DNA of 62,255 nucleotides, from assembly GCA_030267125.1 (NCBI GenBank), contig JAJDJJ010000005.1:1-62255 (forward strand), in the 5' to 3' direction. The first letter of the stretch is position 1. Each line of letters opens with the position of its first letter. The translations under genes were made by a program, and so were the position numbers. Positions 61,381 to 62,255 of the stretch are shown one piece after another. The notes beneath the pieces are model-generated. The model did not search any database, was not told the origin of the DNA, and saw only the letters and a list, made by a program, of their open reading frames with translations. The DNA comes from Bacteroidales bacterium OttesenSCG-928-B11. GTDB lineage: Bacteria; Bacteroidota; Bacteroidia; Bacteroidales; WCHB1-69.

Positions 61381-62205
61381 TTATGCACCTAATTGGAATC
61401 TAAAGAAAGTCGTGATTTTAAGGTCAGCGTTAGCTTCTTTTAAATAATCAGCCACACTAATTTTGCTATTCATAATAAAATCTTGGCTTAACAGTGTGTT
61501 TTCTTTGAAGAATTTATTCAATTTGCCTTGTGCGATCTTCTCAACCATATCTTCCGGTTTTCCTTCTTGACGGGTAATGTCGCGTGCTATTTCCAATTCG
61601 TGGTCGATTGTTTCTTGAGAAACAGAACTTTGATCCAAAGCGATCGGGTTCATTGCCGCGATTTGCATCGCCACTTCGTGTCCCACTTTTTCACATCCTG
61701 CTTGGCTAAGACCAATGATGGATCCTAAGCGGTTTCCATTGTGGTTGTAGGCAGCCACGCAAGGAGCTTCGATTACGTTATATTCGGGAAGTTCAACTTT
61801 TTCTCCGGTTTTTCCGGTCATGTCGATTAATAGATCAGCCACTTTTCTACCGTCGATTTCCAATTCCAAAAGATCTTCTCGGCTTTTGATGCCATTAGCC
61901 ATAGCGGCATTGATAATTTTTTCGGTGAAATCGATGAACTCGGAGTTTTTACCCACGAAGTCGGTTTCGCAACTAATAGTTAACATAGCGGCGAAGTTTT
62001 TTGCGTCGTTGGTTTTTGCGATAACGCGTCCTTCGTTAGAAGCGCGGTCTGCACGTTTAGCAGCCACTTTTTGTCCTTTTTTTCTAAGGATATCGATAGC
62101 AGCATCAAAATCTCCGTTGGCTTCAGTGAGTGCATTTTTGCAATCCATCATACCCGCACCGGTTATTTGTCTTAATTTATTTACATCAGCAGCAGTAATT
62201 GCCAT
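61381..62205 (-). CDS. tsf: Translation elongation factor Ts
   Basis: A 274-residue guanine nucleotide exchange factor for EF-Tu. The UBA-like N-terminal domain reads ITAADVNKLRQITGAGMMDCKNAL; the TDFV motif that contacts EF-Tu is in ISCETDFVGKNSEF (about 75-88); and the conserved core has HEVAMQIAAMNP. The length is normal for Bacteroidetes. It follows rpsB by 24 bases on the same strand, the usual rpsB-tsf operon, and ends at the terminator at 61320-61372. Confidence 0.96.
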   Translation of the reverse strand: MAITAADVNKLRQITGAGMMDCKNALTEANGDFDAAIDILRKKGQKVAAKRADRASNEGRVIAKTNDAKNFAAMLTISCETDFVGKNSEFIDFTEKIINAAMANGIKSREDLLELEIDGRKVADLLIDMTGKTGEKVELPEYNVIEAPCVAAYNHNGNRLGSIIGLSQAGCEKVGHEVAMQIAAMNPIALDQSSVSQETIDHELEIARDITRQEGKPEDMVEKIAQGKLNKFFKENTLLSQDFIMNSKISVADYLKEANADLKITTFFRFQLGA

Positions 62206-62229
62206 AATAAATCATTTTTTAGGTTAATA

Positions 62230-62255
62230 CTATTCTTCTTCTTTTGCAGGCGCAT
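62230..62255 (-). CDS. rpsB: Ribosomal protein S2 C-terminal fragment
   Basis: Only the last codons are in the window: the minus strand reads APAKEEE then TAG at 62230-62232. An acidic/alanine tail of this type ends Bacteroidetes S2 proteins, and the gene sits 24 bases upstream of tsf, where rpsB is expected. The call depends mainly on synteny. Confidence 0.7.

Overview
The window is a chromosomal segment of an anaerobic-looking Bacteroidota, most likely a Bacteroidales member. The evidence is two secreted proteins with type IX secretion (Por-type) C-terminal tails, PorT-like barrels, an Hdr/Rnf redox gene set, the gyrA-plus-TPR-protein arrangement, and about twenty copies of the Bacteroidetes -7 promoter box TAnnTTTG in front of genes on both strands. 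I cannot place it to genus. No rRNA, CRISPR array, prophage or insertion sequence was seen. Four tRNAs are present: Ser(UGA), Leu(CAG), His(GUG) and Ala(GGC).

Left part (1-17.4 kb, plus strand): the end of a probable recF, then uup, rsmE, an HdeD-like membrane protein, sodB, a small unknown gene coupled to tadA, a barrel/lipoprotein pair, a DPP III-like zinc peptidase, a nitroreductase, clpC, gyrA and two related TPR proteins. A strong two-way terminator at 17367-17408 closes this block.

Middle (17.4-32.1 kb, minus strand): L-asparaginase, PEP carboxykinase, a T9SS cargo protein, OsmC, an NSS sodium symporter with its tiny MetS-type partner (34 codons), dapF, an aminopeptidase P, an unknown secreted protein, glmM, a YwqK/MORN-type protein and a PfkB kinase. 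tRNA-Ser lies on the plus strand inside this block. At 32.5-37.4 kb (plus) is a five-gene efflux unit: HlyD adaptor lipoprotein, two ABC ATPases and two ABC-2 permeases.

38.4-46.1 kb (plus) is the first unusual locus. It holds rnfB and rnfC without the membrane subunits rnfDGEA. They run directly into gatE and gatD, the heterodimeric Glu-tRNA(Gln) amidotransferase regarded as typical of Archaea, then an unknown gene and a phosphomannomutase. This suggests indirect Gln-tRNA synthesis through a transferred archaeal enzyme. It is followed by a 1359-residue FN3/MAM-like T9SS cargo protein.

51.1-56.2 kb (minus) is the second unusual locus: five co-directional genes resembling heterodisulfide reductase subunits HdrC, HdrB and HdrA, a small two-cluster ferredoxin, and a fused cytochrome b/HdrD protein. 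Together they could move electrons between a soluble donor and the quinone pool. Their cysteine patterns depart from the standard Hdr set.

Right end (56.4-62.3 kb): tRNA-His, a decayed TonB-dependent receptor whose signal peptide is out of frame with its barrel, a pair of identical 12-bp palindromes, tRNA-Ala, dnaB, an unknown secreted protein, tsf and the end of rpsB. All functional calls rest on reading motifs by eye; no database search was run.
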